Assembly (NCBI GenBank): GCA_017526445.1
Contig: JAFXRI010000039.1
Span: forward strand, 1 to 56,478
Direction of reading: 5' to 3'
Source of the DNA: Ruminococcus sp.
GTDB lineage: Bacteria; Bacillota; Clostridia; Oscillospirales; Ruminococcaceae
DNA length: 56,478 nt
The first letter of the stretch is position 1. Each line of letters begins with the position of its first letter. A program made the position numbers and the translations under genes. The notes under the pieces are model-generated. The model worked only from the letters and a program-made list of their open reading frames with translations. It searched no databases and had not been told where the DNA came from. Below are positions 18,475-27,212 of this stretch, piece after piece.

Positions 18475-18912
18475 GTGAACAAAGAAGAAATAATGGAGAT
18501 ACTGCCTCACAGGGACAGTATGCTGCTTATAGATGAAGCCGAACTGGTGGGCGAGGAGAGCCACGGAAAATATCACGTCCGCGGGGACGAGTTTTTCCTT
18601 CAGGGACATTTCCCCGGCAACCCCATAGTTCCCGGTGTGATCCAGTGCGAGATACTGGCACAGTCTGCCTGTGCGCTGCTTGCAGATAAGATGAAGGAGG
18701 GTATGCTCCCGCTTTATACCGGGCTGAACAATGTCAAGTTCCGCAATCCGGTAAGGCCCGGGGATACCTTCGAGACAGTCTGCCGCCTTACAAGGGTAAA
18801 GCACCCCTTCTACTTCGCCAGCGGCGAGGGCTATGTTGACGGCAAGCTCTGCATCAAAGCTGAGTTTTCCTTTGCACTCAAGGAGCGTGAATTATGTTTT
18901 CCAAAGTCCTGA
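18475..18912 (+). CDS. fabZ: 3-hydroxyacyl-ACP dehydratase
   Basis: The 145-residue hot-dog-fold enzyme has active-site His45 in GHFPGNPIVPG and Glu59 in VIQCEILAQ. PHRDSMLLID is the usual N-terminal motif. The start is GTG at 18475, nine bases after AAGGA; two ATGs just upstream are in another frame. Its end overlaps accC by 19 bases. It removes water from 3-hydroxyacyl-ACP. Confidence 0.94.
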   Translation: MNKEEIMEILPHRDSMLLIDEAELVGEESHGKYHVRGDEFFLQGHFPGNPIVPGVIQCEILAQSACALLADKMKEGMLPLYTGLNNVKFRNPVRPGDTFETVCRLTRVKHPFYFASGEGYVDGKLCIKAEFSFALKERELCFPKS

Positions 18913-20201
18913 TCGCCAACCGCGGTGAGATCGCCGTAAGAATAATCAGAGCCTGCAAGGAAATGGGCATCGCCACCGTAGCGGTCTATTCCGAGGCGGA
19001 TTCCGATGCGCTCCACGTTTCCCTCGCGGACGAGAGCTATTGTATCGGCGCCGCCAATGCCGCTGACAGCTACCTCAACGAGGAAAGGATAATCTCCGCA
19101 GCCCTCGTTTCCAAGGCTCAGGCTATACACGCAGGCTATGGCTTCCTTTCCGAGAATTCTCATTTTTCACAGCTGTGTGCCAAGAACGGCATCGTGTTCA
19201 TTGGCCCCGCTGCCGAGACTATGGAAAGACTCAGCGACAAGACCACCATAAAGAACCTTATGGAGGAAGCAGGCCTTGATGTCATCAAGGGCACCGATGT
19301 GCTGCAAAGCGTCGATGAGGCAAGAGCTGCAGCCGAAAAGATAGGCTACCCCGTTATGCTCAAAGCACGCTCGGGCGGCGGCGGACGCGGTATCAGACTC
19401 GTCGAGAGCGAGAGCGAGCTGGATAACAATTATACTATGGCCGTTTCAGAGGGCGAGGCTGCCTTCGGCGACGGCGCTGTGTATATGGAAAAATACGTTT
19501 ATCCCGCAAGGCATATCGAGATGCAGATAATCGCCGATGAGCAGGGCAATGTGGTCTGCCTCGGGGAAAGAGACTGCTCGGTCCAGAGAAGACATCAGAA
19601 GCTCATCGAGGAATCACCCTCGCCGGCTGTGAGCCCGGAGCAGAGGAAAGAACTTATAAAGCGCGTCACCAAGGCCGTAAAACAGATAGGTTATGTGGGC
19701 GTGGGAACTCTTGAGTTCCTGCTGGACAGAAGCGGGAAGTTCTGGTTCATGGAGATGAATATAAGGCTCCAGGTGGAGCATTCTGTAACAGAGATGCTTA
19801 CGAACATAGACCTTGTAAAGTGGCAGATAAGGACCGCCGCCGGCGTTCCGCTCACTTTCACACAGGAGGACGTAACTCTTATGGGCTCGGCAATAGAGTG
19901 CCGTATCAATGCCCTCTCCACCGGAAAGCTGGGGATGCTCCACGTTGCGGGCGGCCCGTCGGTGAGATTTGATACCTACCTCGTCCAGGGAGTGGAGATC
20001 TCGCCGTTCTACGATTCGCTGATAGGCAAGCTCATAGTCCGCGCAGGCACCCGTGAGGAAGCCCTCAGAAAAATGAAGGCAGCCCTCTGCGAACTGGTGA
20101 TCGACGGAATAAAGACCAATATCCACCAGCAGCTCCGCCTTGTCCGGGACGAGAAATTTATGGACGGCAGCTACGATCTGACATTTATGGAAGGCAGGTA
20201 A
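18894..20201 (+). CDS. accC: Biotin carboxylase subunit of acetyl-CoA carboxylase
   Basis: The 435-residue ATP-grasp enzyme begins MFSKVLIANRGEIAVRIIRA. It has the glycine-rich ATP loop SGGGGRGIR, the biotin/bicarbonate segment ERDCSVQRRHQKLIEESPSP, and MEMNIRLQVEHSVTEM near the active site. It is slightly shorter than the E. coli protein (449). It carboxylates biotin on AccB using ATP and bicarbonate. It overlaps fabZ and is six bases from accD. Confidence 0.96.
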   Translation: MFSKVLIANRGEIAVRIIRACKEMGIATVAVYSEADSDALHVSLADESYCIGAANAADSYLNEERIISAALVSKAQAIHAGYGFLSENSHFSQLCAKNGIVFIGPAAETMERLSDKTTIKNLMEEAGLDVIKGTDVLQSVDEARAAAEKIGYPVMLKARSGGGGRGIRLVESESELDNNYTMAVSEGEAAFGDGAVYMEKYVYPARHIEMQIIADEQGNVVCLGERDCSVQRRHQKLIEESPSPAVSPEQRKELIKRVTKAVKQIGYVGVGTLEFLLDRSGKFWFMEMNIRLQVEHSVTEMLTNIDLVKWQIRTAAGVPLTFTQEDVTLMGSAIECRINALSTGKLGMLHVAGGPSVRFDTYLVQGVEISPFYDSLIGKLIVRAGTREEALRKMKAALCELVIDGIKTNIHQQLRLVRDEKFMDGSYDLTFMEGR

Positions 20202-20207
20202 GGCAAG

Positions 20208-21071
20208 ATGCCGATACTCGATTTTCTGTACAAGCCTAAAAACGAGCTCGAAAAGGGCGGACGGGCAGTGGCCCCTATTCAGGCCGACCAGGGCGAGCCT
20301 GAAAGGACCTGCCCCAACTGCCATAAAGCCATACCCATAAGCCGCATATGGTCAAATGCACATACCTGTACCTGCGGCTATCATTTCCGTATGAGCGCAA
20401 GACAGAGGATATCATTCATTGCCGATAAGGGCAGTTTCTCCGAGATGTTCTCGGACGTGACATCCAACGATCCGCTGGGCTTTGACGGATATAAGCAGAA
20501 GCTGGAGACCGTCCGGGCAGCCTCCAATGAGAACGAGGCCGTTATATGCGGGACCGCATCCATCGGCGGAACGAAGTGTATGCTCTTTGTTATGGAGCCT
20601 AACTTTATGATGGGATCTATGGGCTCCGCCGTGGGTGAGAGGATCACAAGATCCTTTGAGTATGCCACGAAGAAAAAACTCCCGGTAGTGGGCTATACCG
20701 TTTCCGGCGGCGCCAGGATGCAGGAAGGGCTCATCTCTCTGATGCAGATGGCCAAGACCAGCGGTGCCGTCAAGCGCCACAGCGACGCAGGGCTTTTTTA
20801 TCTGACAGTGCTCACCGATCCCACGACCGGCGGCGTTACCGCCAGCTTTGCTATGGAGGGGGATATAATCCTGGCCGAGCCCGGGGCTACCGTGGGCTTT
20901 GCAGGTGCCAGAGTCATCGAGCAGACTACGAGGAAGACTCTGCCAAAGGGCTTCCAGAAGTCAGAATTCCTGCTGGAACACGGATTCGCCGATGCTCTCG
21001 CTCCGAGACGTTATCAGAAGTCGCTGGTGTCCATGCTTTTGAAAATGCATTGCGGAGGTGATGAGCTGTGA
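20208..21071 (+). CDS. accD: Acetyl-CoA carboxylase carboxyltransferase subunit beta
   Basis: The 287 residues start with a zinc ribbon and continue into the crotonase-like carboxyltransferase domain (MGSMGSAVGERITR, SGGARMQEG, TDPTTGGVTASFAM). The zinc ribbon has Cys35 and Cys38 in CPNC. Its second pair is Cys54 and Cys56 in HTCTCGYH, that is CxC instead of the usual CxxC. The 15-residue gap between the pairs is normal, so one residue seems lost from the second knuckle. The stop codon overlaps the accA start by four bases. Confidence 0.95.
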   Translation: MPILDFLYKPKNELEKGGRAVAPIQADQGEPERTCPNCHKAIPISRIWSNAHTCTCGYHFRMSARQRISFIADKGSFSEMFSDVTSNDPLGFDGYKQKLETVRAASNENEAVICGTASIGGTKCMLFVMEPNFMMGSMGSAVGERITRSFEYATKKKLPVVGYTVSGGARMQEGLISLMQMAKTSGAVKRHSDAGLFYLTVLTDPTTGGVTASFAMEGDIILAEPGATVGFAGARVIEQTTRKTLPKGFQKSEFLLEHGFADALAPRRYQKSLVSMLLKMHCGGDEL

Positions 21072-21847
21072 GCACAGAGGCTTATGAGATCGTCAAAAAG
21101 GCAAGAAGCTCGGGGCGCTACACAGGCATCGACTTCATCAAGGGCATATTCAATCACTTCTTTGAACTTCACGGCGACAGACGGTATGCCGACGACAGCG
21201 CTGTGATCGGCGGAGTGGCTTATCTCGATAATATGCCTGTTACCGTTATCGCCATTGAAAAGGGACATAACGCCAGGGAGCGTATGCAGAGACTTTTCGG
21301 TGCTCCCAATCCCGAAGGCTACCGTAAGGCTTTAAGGCTTATGAAGCAGGCCGAGAAATTCAAAAGACCTGTTATATGCTTCGTGGATACCTCCGGCGCA
21401 TACTGCGGCATAGGTGCCGAGGAAAGAGGTCAGGGACTGGCTATCGCGGAAAATCTCTGTGAGATGATGACTCTGAAAACTCCTGTGATATCCGTGCTGA
21501 TCGGCGAAGGCGGAAGCGGAGGAGCCCTGGCGCTCTCCGTTGCGGACAGAGTCTATATGCTGGAAAACGCCGTTTATTCGGTGATCTCGCCCGAGGGATG
21601 CGCGTCTATCCTCTGGAAGGACAGCTCCCGAGCCGCCGAGGCTGCCGAGTGTCTCAGGCTCACCGCCAAGGATGCTTTGAAGCTCGGTGTGATAGAGGGC
21701 ATTGTCAGCGAGAGCAATATGGATACTCCCGAGTTTTTCAGCGGACTCAAGGATAAGCTTGCCGCAGATATAAAAACTCTCAGGGCTGACCGTCAGCTGC
21801 TCGATAAGAGATACAACAGATTCCGTGCTTTCGGAAGAACGGAGTAA
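21068..21847 (+). CDS. accA: Acetyl-CoA carboxylase carboxyltransferase subunit alpha
   Basis: The 259 residues match the short clostridial form that lacks the N-terminal extension of E. coli AccA (319). Typical segments are GDRRYADD, NPEGYRKALRLMKQAEKF, DTSGAYCG, GEGGSGGALAL and SPEGCASILW. With AccD it moves the carboxyl group from biotin to acetyl-CoA. The start is GTG at 21068, in a GTGA overlap with accD, so translation is coupled. Confidence 0.96.
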   Translation: MSTEAYEIVKKARSSGRYTGIDFIKGIFNHFFELHGDRRYADDSAVIGGVAYLDNMPVTVIAIEKGHNARERMQRLFGAPNPEGYRKALRLMKQAEKFKRPVICFVDTSGAYCGIGAEERGQGLAIAENLCEMMTLKTPVISVLIGEGGSGGALALSVADRVYMLENAVYSVISPEGCASILWKDSSRAAEAAECLRLTAKDALKLGVIEGIVSESNMDTPEFFSGLKDKLAADIKTLRADRQLLDKRYNRFRAFGRTE

Positions 21848-21855
21848 TATCAGAT

Positions 21856-23490
21856 ATGACTTTATATCAGAAATATGCGGAAGAGAGCTTTGACGAAAAT
21901 GGAAGGCTCGTAAGCTTCTCACTGAAATATCCCGACAACTTCAACTTCGGATATGACGTTGTGGATGAGTATGCAAGGCTGGAGCCTGATAAGCGTGCCC
22001 TTGTCTGGTGCGATACCGAGGGCAGGGAGAGAGAGTTCACCTTCGGTGAGCTCAGCAGGCTGTCGAACCGCGCGGCTAATGTCTTTCTGTCATCAGGGAT
22101 AAAAAAAGGCGACAGGGTGCTTGTCGCTCTGAAAAAGCATTATGAATACTGGATAACAGCTCCTGCCCTTGCCAAGATCGGCGCAGTGATGATACCAGTT
22201 ACCCATATGCTCACCGCCAAGGACTATATCTACAGGATAGAGGCGGCGGGGATAAAAGGCTTTGTGGTTACCGATCAGGGCGACGTCTGCGCCCGGGTAC
22301 TGGAAGCCGTAAAAAAGACCGGCGGGGAGCATTTGCTCTGGACCGTCCGTGAGGACAGAGAGGGATTTCGGAACCTCACCGCTGAAATGGAACAGGCGGA
22401 CGAGGAGCTCCGGCGGACAGAGACCTCGGTGAAGGATCCTATGATGATCTATTTCACCTCCGGCACCACCGGTCTGCCCAAGGGCGTCATCCACGATCAC
22501 AGCTATCCGCTGGCTCATATCGTTACCGCCAGATACTGGCACCATGTTAAGGACGGCGGACTGCATTTCACCGTCGCCGAGACCGGCTGGGCCAAGTCCT
22601 CGTGGGGAAAGATCTACGGTCAGTGGCTGGCCGGAAGCGCTGTTATGGTCTTCGATTTTGACAACTTCGATCCCAAGATGATGATGCACGTCATCAATAA
22701 ATACAAGGTCAATACTTTCTGTGCGCCTCCTACGGTGTACAGATACCTGGTGCGCTCGGGAGTGCCGGATATGCCCAGTCTCTCCCACGCAACTACAGCC
22801 GGGGAGCTGCTCAATCCCGAGGTGTTCAGAAAGTTCAAGGAAAAGACGGGGCTTTCACTGTGCGAGGGCTACGGCCAGACCGAGACGGCTCTGCTGACAG
22901 GCAACTTCTCCGCTGAGGAGTCCGTTCCCGGTTCTATGGGTGTGACTTCGCCCCAGTATGATCTTGTCCTGCTCACCCGCGACGGAAAGAAAGCCGCCGT
23001 CGGTGAGATCGGAGAGGTTTGTGTTACTCCCGGAAAGGACGGAAACCGCCCCGTGGGCCTGTTCTCCGGCTATCTCGACAACGACGAACTGTTCAGGGAG
23101 GTCTGGCGCGGGGGAGTTTACCACACAGGCGACTCGGCCTATATCGACGAGCAGGGAAGGTATTGGTTCAACGGCCGCTTTGACGATATAATCAAGACCG
23201 GCGGCTACCGCGTGGGGCCTTATGAGATCGAGAACGTGCTGATGGAGCATCCCGATATTGTGGAGTGCAGTGTCGTGGGCGTTCCCGACAAACTGCGCGG
23301 ACAGGCAATAAAGGCGTATATTGTTCTGAAAAAGGGCATTACCGCGGAGCACTCGCTGGAAAAGGAGATCAGGGACTTTGCTAATGCAAGGCTGTCGGAT
23401 TACAAGTGGGTGCGCATGATCGAATTTGTTGATGAGATGCCCAAAACGATAAGCGGCAAGGTCCGTAAGATTGAGCAGCGTAAAAGCTGA
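21856..23490 (+). CDS. AMP-forming acyl-CoA synthetase (medium- or branched-chain type)
   Basis: The 544-residue adenylate-forming enzyme has P-loop TSGTTGLPKG, then CEGYGQTE, the hinge region YHTGDSAY...GRFDDIIKTGGYRVGP, and the C-terminal catalytic lysine in TISGKVRK. Overall it resembles medium-chain acyl-CoA synthetases rather than acetyl-CoA synthetase. It activates a carboxylic acid to acyl-CoA with ATP. It lies nine bases after accA, so it belongs to the fatty-acid operon. There it could supply acyl-CoA primers or recycle free fatty acids. The chain length is not readable from sequence. Confidence 0.85.
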   Translation: MTLYQKYAEESFDENGRLVSFSLKYPDNFNFGYDVVDEYARLEPDKRALVWCDTEGREREFTFGELSRLSNRAANVFLSSGIKKGDRVLVALKKHYEYWITAPALAKIGAVMIPVTHMLTAKDYIYRIEAAGIKGFVVTDQGDVCARVLEAVKKTGGEHLLWTVREDREGFRNLTAEMEQADEELRRTETSVKDPMMIYFTSGTTGLPKGVIHDHSYPLAHIVTARYWHHVKDGGLHFTVAETGWAKSSWGKIYGQWLAGSAVMVFDFDNFDPKMMMHVINKYKVNTFCAPPTVYRYLVRSGVPDMPSLSHATTAGELLNPEVFRKFKEKTGLSLCEGYGQTETALLTGNFSAEESVPGSMGVTSPQYDLVLLTRDGKKAAVGEIGEVCVTPGKDGNRPVGLFSGYLDNDELFREVWRGGVYHTGDSAYIDEQGRYWFNGRFDDIIKTGGYRVGPYEIENVLMEHPDIVECSVVGVPDKLRGQAIKAYIVLKKGITAEHSLEKEIRDFANARLSDYKWVRMIEFVDEMPKTISGKVRKIEQRKS

Positions 23491-23503
23491 GAAGGTGTGA
23501 CAA

Positions 23504-24079
23504 ATGCCAGTAGAATCAAAACGAACAAATAAGCGCGAAGCTTTGCTGTCGGCGGGTATCGACGAGATCAGCCGAAGCGGGATAACCGGCTTTTCAATGC
23601 GCCACGCGGCACAGGAGGCAGGCGTGTCCTGCGCTGCACCTGCCAGACATTTCGGCGATAAGCAGGGCTATATCGCCGCCATAATAGACTATGTCAACGG
23701 CAAGTGGCATGACGAGCAGATGCGTATCCTGGCTGAATGCGGCCCCACCACAAGGGAAAAGCTGGTGGCTTTCAGCGTGGGATACATCAAGTTTCTCGTT
23801 GAGAAGCCCCGTTTCCGTTCCATACTGACTTTGAAGGACGAGAACCTTGATAATACCTATCACAGCCGCGGCAAGACCACGAGCCTTACGCTTGAACTGG
23901 TGGCGAAGTATTGCAGTGAAGTGGGCATGGACGACAAGACAAGGCTCAGGAAGCTTTATATCGTCCGTTCGCTGATATACGGCGCATCGCTGATGTTCGA
24001 TAACGGCGAGCTGCCTTATACCGAAGAGAACCTTAACATAGTCGAGCGCAGCATCGACCGCGAATTCGAGCTGCCCTGA
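23504..24079 (+). CDS. TetR/AcrR-family regulator, last gene of the fatty-acid operon
   Basis: The 191-residue protein has an N-terminal TetR helix-turn-helix (about residues 12-58). KREALLSAGIDEISRSGITG forms helix 1, GVSCAAPARHFGDKQGYIAA the recognition region. A ligand-binding helical domain follows. It starts 13 bases after the acyl-CoA synthetase and is followed by a terminator. Its place at the end of the operon and the palindrome at the operon start suggest autoregulation of lipid synthesis, with an acyl-CoA as a plausible ligand. This is inference. Confidence 0.88.
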   Translation: MPVESKRTNKREALLSAGIDEISRSGITGFSMRHAAQEAGVSCAAPARHFGDKQGYIAAIIDYVNGKWHDEQMRILAECGPTTREKLVAFSVGYIKFLVEKPRFRSILTLKDENLDNTYHSRGKTTSLTLELVAKYCSEVGMDDKTRLRKLYIVRSLIYGASLMFDNGELPYTEENLNIVERSIDREFELP

Positions 24080-24100
24080 AGAAAAGAATAACCGATAAGA

Positions 24101-24158
24101 CGGGGCTGATACGCTCCCGGAAGAACTGAAGTTTCCCGGGCGTGTATCAGCCCTTTTG
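24101..24158 (+). terminator. Terminator ending the fatty-acid operon
   Basis: GGGCTGATAC (24103-24112) and GTATCAGCCC (24144-24153) pair, with CCCGG/CCGGG extending the stem inside, followed by TTTTG. It ends at the stop codon of the convergent vWA gene and may serve both strands. Confidence 0.85.
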
Positions 24159-24161
24159 TGT

Positions 24162-24839
24162 TTATGCTTTGTTCTCGGCATCCAGTTCCTCGCGCCACTC
24201 ACAAGTCATTGCCTTTGAGCGGCGGTTCATGGATACTGCCGCTCCCACTGCGCGGAAAAGCATCGCTGTGCCTTTGCTGCTGGCCTTGTAGTTTACTGCT
24301 TTATCCTCGCAGATGCCGATGTCCGCTGCCGCTGCCGCAGCGTCGATGTTCGCGCCCAGGAAGATGAATTCCCAGCCCTCCTCCTGCTTGGCTTCGATGA
24401 GCTTCTTTACCTCTGCGGCATTGTATTTGCGTGATGCGTTCTCCATACCGTCGGTGGTGATGACAAAGAGAGTCTTGTCGGGAACATCTTCTTTCCTTGC
24501 GTACTTGTGTATGCCTGAGATGTGCTTTACCGTTTCGCCGACTGCGTCGTAAAGCGCCGTGCATCCCATAGGCGCATAATCGTCGGCAGTAAGATCCGCC
24601 ACCTCGGACAAAGGCTTGCGGTCGTGAACGACCTTCGATGTGTCGGAAAACATAACAGTTGTGACGAAGGCCTCGCCGCCGGTGCCTCTCTGCTTATCCA
24701 GCATCGTGTTGAAGCCGCCTATGGTGTCCGATCGCAGCGAAGCCATAGAACCGCTCTCGTCAAGGATGAAGACCAGCTCAGTCTTGTTTACGGTCTTTTC
24801 AGTGTTGGTGGCCTTTGCGGTGTTGTTAGTCTTTTTCAT
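24162..24839 (-). CDS. Cytoplasmic von Willebrand factor A-domain protein
   Basis: The 225 residues are essentially one vWA domain with a complete metal-ion-dependent adhesion site. It has DESGS at 27-31, Thr94 in MGCTALYDA, and Asp130 in TTDGMENAS. There is no signal peptide or membrane segment, so it should work inside the cell in a complex. The N-terminal 20 residues are Thr/Asn/Lys-rich. The start follows GGAGGG. The next gene upstream on the same strand is a P-loop ATPase. vWA proteins often partner with ATPases, but that link is not shown here. Confidence 0.85.
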   Translation of the reverse strand: MKKTNNTAKATNTEKTVNKTELVFILDESGSMASLRSDTIGGFNTMLDKQRGTGGEAFVTTVMFSDTSKVVHDRKPLSEVADLTADDYAPMGCTALYDAVGETVKHISGIHKYARKEDVPDKTLFVITTDGMENASRKYNAAEVKKLIEAKQEEGWEFIFLGANIDAAAAAADIGICEDKAVNYKASSKGTAMLFRAVGAAVSMNRRSKAMTCEWREELDAENKA

Positions 24840-24903
24840 AATGATCCCTCCGTTTAAATGTCTGCGGGAGCCTTTAGGCTGCCCTTGTCTTTCTTACAGT
24901 CTC

Positions 24904-24912
24904 AGTATATCA
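24904..24912 (-). promoter_or_regulatory. Candidate extended -10 promoter of the vWA gene
   Basis: On the minus strand TGATATACT gives an extended -10 (TG-N-TATACT) about 65 bases before the vWA start. The -35 region is poor. The sequence 24932-24948 next to it is a small hairpin (GTCGCTT/AAGCGAC). Confidence 0.35.
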
Positions 24913-24952
24913 CACCGGCGAAAGGAAGTGGTCGCTTTTGAAGCGACATTTT

Positions 24953-26029
24953 TTATGCTTTTCCGCCACGGGCTGCGATCTCGGAGATGAGCTTTTCGGT
25001 GAGCCTGTCGAGTGCCTTGTGATCCATTGCCTTTACATAAAAGCTCTCCAGTTCGTCGTGGACCGCCTTTGCCGAGCGGATCGTCCCGGCAGCTTCGGCG
25101 GCAAGATCCCCGGCGGTGCGCCGGTTCATCCTGATGCGCAGCCTTCTGCCGGAGAGCTTCTGCTTGTCGTAGAAGCGCATAAGATTCAGCTTCACAGCTC
25201 CGGTATGACTGCATTCGGCGGCTGCGGGACCGCTTATCAGCGCGGTTCCGAGGGCGGGAATAACAATGTGCTGATAGGCCGTATCAGAGAGCATCTGATC
25301 CGGGGAGAGGATCACCTTGAAGCCGCGCGAAACGGCCTCGTCAGCAAGGCGGGAAAGGAGCTTATCCGTTGCAGCGAACAGCTCGTCGCTGAGGGTATAG
25401 ACGTCGAAGCAGTCCTCCAGAGTTTCGTGGAAGGTGAGGGGTCCCTGTGCTGTCAGGGCGGTAAGGCGCCGCAGCATTTTCTCTCCGGAGGAGCCGCTGC
25501 TGCGCCCGAAGAGCTTTTTTGAAAACCTCCCCGCAAAGGCGTCGAGCTTTTCCGTCAGCAGACAGTCGGTACCGATGTGGAAGGTGTCAGTGCAGATATC
25601 CGAGGCGGCCTGAGTGAAGCGCCCTGCTCTTGCAAGGAGGGAGCGGTTGCGGTCGGCGGCATCAATTATCTCATCTTTGGATGCGGCGAGAATATCCCCA
25701 TCCCAGAAGCGTCCGAGGTCGATATACTTCTGGCAGACACCGGGATATGCTGGCTCGAAGACGTGAGGGGAAGTGCCGTCGCAGACTGCGGAGCGCAGCT
25801 CGGGGATGACAACGGCGTCCAGAGAATCGGGATCGGAGGAACAGCGGTACCTTATTATATGGCAGCTGTTCTCAAAGTGATCTGCGATGCGCTTCATCAG
25901 GGTGGATTTGCCGGTGCCGGCACCGCCTTTCAGTATATAAGTAAAGCAGCTGGTATCGCTGAGGGTGCGGCCGAATTCGGTGCGGAAGACACCGCCGCTG
26001 ACGGCGCCGAGGAAATAGGTCTCTGACAT
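24953..26029 (-). CDS. P-loop ATPase of an uncharacterised Firmicutes family
   Basis: The 358-residue protein has a Walker A motif, ILKGGAGTGKST, at about residues 32-43. It then has the conserved segments CSSDPDSLDAVVIPEL and DGTSPHVFEPAYPG. From memory these match a family of uncharacterised Firmicutes ATPases sometimes labelled PRK06851. The second half lacks a clear second P-loop. The function is unknown. The start at 26029 follows AAGGAGG. About 110 bp separate it from the vWA gene downstream. Confidence 0.7.
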   Translation of the reverse strand: MSETYFLGAVSGGVFRTEFGRTLSDTSCFTYILKGGAGTGKSTLMKRIADHFENSCHIIRYRCSSDPDSLDAVVIPELRSAVCDGTSPHVFEPAYPGVCQKYIDLGRFWDGDILAASKDEIIDAADRNRSLLARAGRFTQAASDICTDTFHIGTDCLLTEKLDAFAGRFSKKLFGRSSGSSGEKMLRRLTALTAQGPLTFHETLEDCFDVYTLSDELFAATDKLLSRLADEAVSRGFKVILSPDQMLSDTAYQHIVIPALGTALISGPAAAECSHTGAVKLNLMRFYDKQKLSGRRLRIRMNRRTAGDLAAEAAGTIRSAKAVHDELESFYVKAMDHKALDRLTEKLISEIAARGGKA

Positions 26030-26209
26030 AGAATAGCCTCCTTACGGTGATAGAGTATAAAAAGCAGGAGCGGAGCAAACGGGACTGCTGCCGTCATAGT
26101 GCGGTAAACTGCGGTTTTACCGGCAAGCAGCATCCTTTCTTTTTTGCGCTGCTGCTTTTTTATCCTATGCTCTCAGAGGACATTTTGTTATCAGATCCCG
26201 CATTTGGGG

Positions 26210-26238
26210 TTGACTAATCAGTGCCGGGAGGGTATAAT
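26210..26238 (+). promoter_or_regulatory. Promoter of the short-chain dehydrogenase gene
   Basis: TTGACT (26210-26215), 17 bp and TATAAT (26233-26238) lie about 38 bases before the start at 26277. The rest of the 250-bp gap to the divergent ATPase gene holds an AAGCAGC/GCTGCTT inverted repeat near 26126-26160 and no gene. Confidence 0.82.
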
Positions 26239-26276
26239 TCTTTTAGAGATATTTTTGTGAAAGAAGGAATATTGCT

Positions 26277-27044
26277 ATGCGTACCGCACTCGTTACAGGG
26301 GCAAGCTCCGGCATCGGGGCTGAGATCGCCAGAAGGCTCGACAGCCTCGGATTCAATGTCATAATCACCGCCCGCAGGGCAGACAGGCTGGAAGCTCTCG
26401 CGTCGGAGCTCAAAAACAAGACAACGATCATTACAGCCGACCTCTCGGACAGGGAGGAATGCTACCGCCTTTACGGCGAGGTGAAGGATATGGGCGTTTC
26501 GGTGGTCGTGAACAACGCGGGCTTCGGACTGCTCGGGAATTTCGACGACACCGATCTTGAAAGGGAACTGTCGATGCTGGACGTGAACTGCGCCGCTGTA
26601 CATATCTTTTCCAAGCTTTTCATCCGTGACTTCATACGCCGCGACAGAGGGTATATCCTGAATGTGGGTTCCTCGGCAGGACTTATGCCGGGAGGACCTC
26701 TGATGGCTTCGTACTACGCCTCGAAGGCTTATGTGGTGAGCCTGACTCAGTCCATAGCCGAGGAGCTGCGGGCGCGGGGCAGCAAAGCGAGCATATCGGT
26801 GCTCTGTCCCGGACCGGTGGAGACCGAGTTCAATGACGTGGCTAACTGCTCCTTCGCCATAAAGGGCATCTCGGCTGAGTTCTGTGCCGAGTACGCTCTG
26901 AAAGGCCTTTTCGCACGCCGGACGGTGATCGTTCCCTCGGCGGGGATGAAGCTGACAGCGGCGGCGGTAAGAGTCGCTCCGAGGAATATCGTGCTGCGCA
27001 CTGCAAGGACTATGCAGAGCAAAAAGATAAAAGATCGGGTTTAA
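26277..27044 (+). CDS. Short-chain dehydrogenase/reductase of unknown substrate
   Basis: The 255-residue classical SDR has TGASSGIGAEIA at residues 7-18, NNAGFG, a catalytic Ser in VGSSAGLMPG, and Tyr/Lys in YYASKAY. The arginine after the second strand (ITARRADRL) suggests NADPH use. It resembles the DltE/YdfG-like oxidoreductases often annotated only as SDR. It is monocistronic, with its own promoter. No pathway neighbour helps to name the substrate. Confidence 0.85.
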   Translation: MRTALVTGASSGIGAEIARRLDSLGFNVIITARRADRLEALASELKNKTTIITADLSDREECYRLYGEVKDMGVSVVVNNAGFGLLGNFDDTDLERELSMLDVNCAAVHIFSKLFIRDFIRRDRGYILNVGSSAGLMPGGPLMASYYASKAYVVSLTQSIAEELRARGSKASISVLCPGPVETEFNDVANCSFAIKGISAEFCAEYALKGLFARRTVIVPSAGMKLTAAAVRVAPRNIVLRTARTMQSKKIKDRV

Positions 27045-27146
27045 TATTTTAATATTTCGCAATAATCATTCATTTTTACAAAAAACAATACATCATTTTG
27101 TGCAGAATGAATAAGTAAACGTTCTCATTTTTGGCAAATAAACTAA

Positions 27147-27175
27147 TTGAAAAATCTTACAAATTGGGTTACAAT
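27147..27175 (+). promoter_or_regulatory. Promoter of the secreted stalk protein
   Basis: TTGAAA (27147-27152), 17 bp and TACAAT (27170-27175) lie about 38 bases before the start at 27213. The upstream sequence is very A/T-rich, as expected for a strong promoter. It also contains an ATTCAT/ATGAAT inverted repeat near 27070-27112. Confidence 0.75.
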
Positions 27176-27212
27176 GATTATACAAATATTTTTGGAAAGG
27201 ATGTAATCCAAT

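Noticed and set aside
25930-26133. A small minus-strand frame starting MLLAGKTAVYR just upstream of the P-loop ATPase, with AAAGGA before it
   Set aside because: It overlaps the ATPase gene by 100 bases in another frame and has no matching protein family. A leader peptide cannot be excluded, but nothing supports it.
27205-27212. LPxTG-type sorting signal for the secreted stalk protein at 27213-27920
   Set aside because: Only APTG occurs before the hydrophobic segment; the proline-x-threonine-glycine spacing of a true signal is absent, so anchoring by sortase is not claimed.
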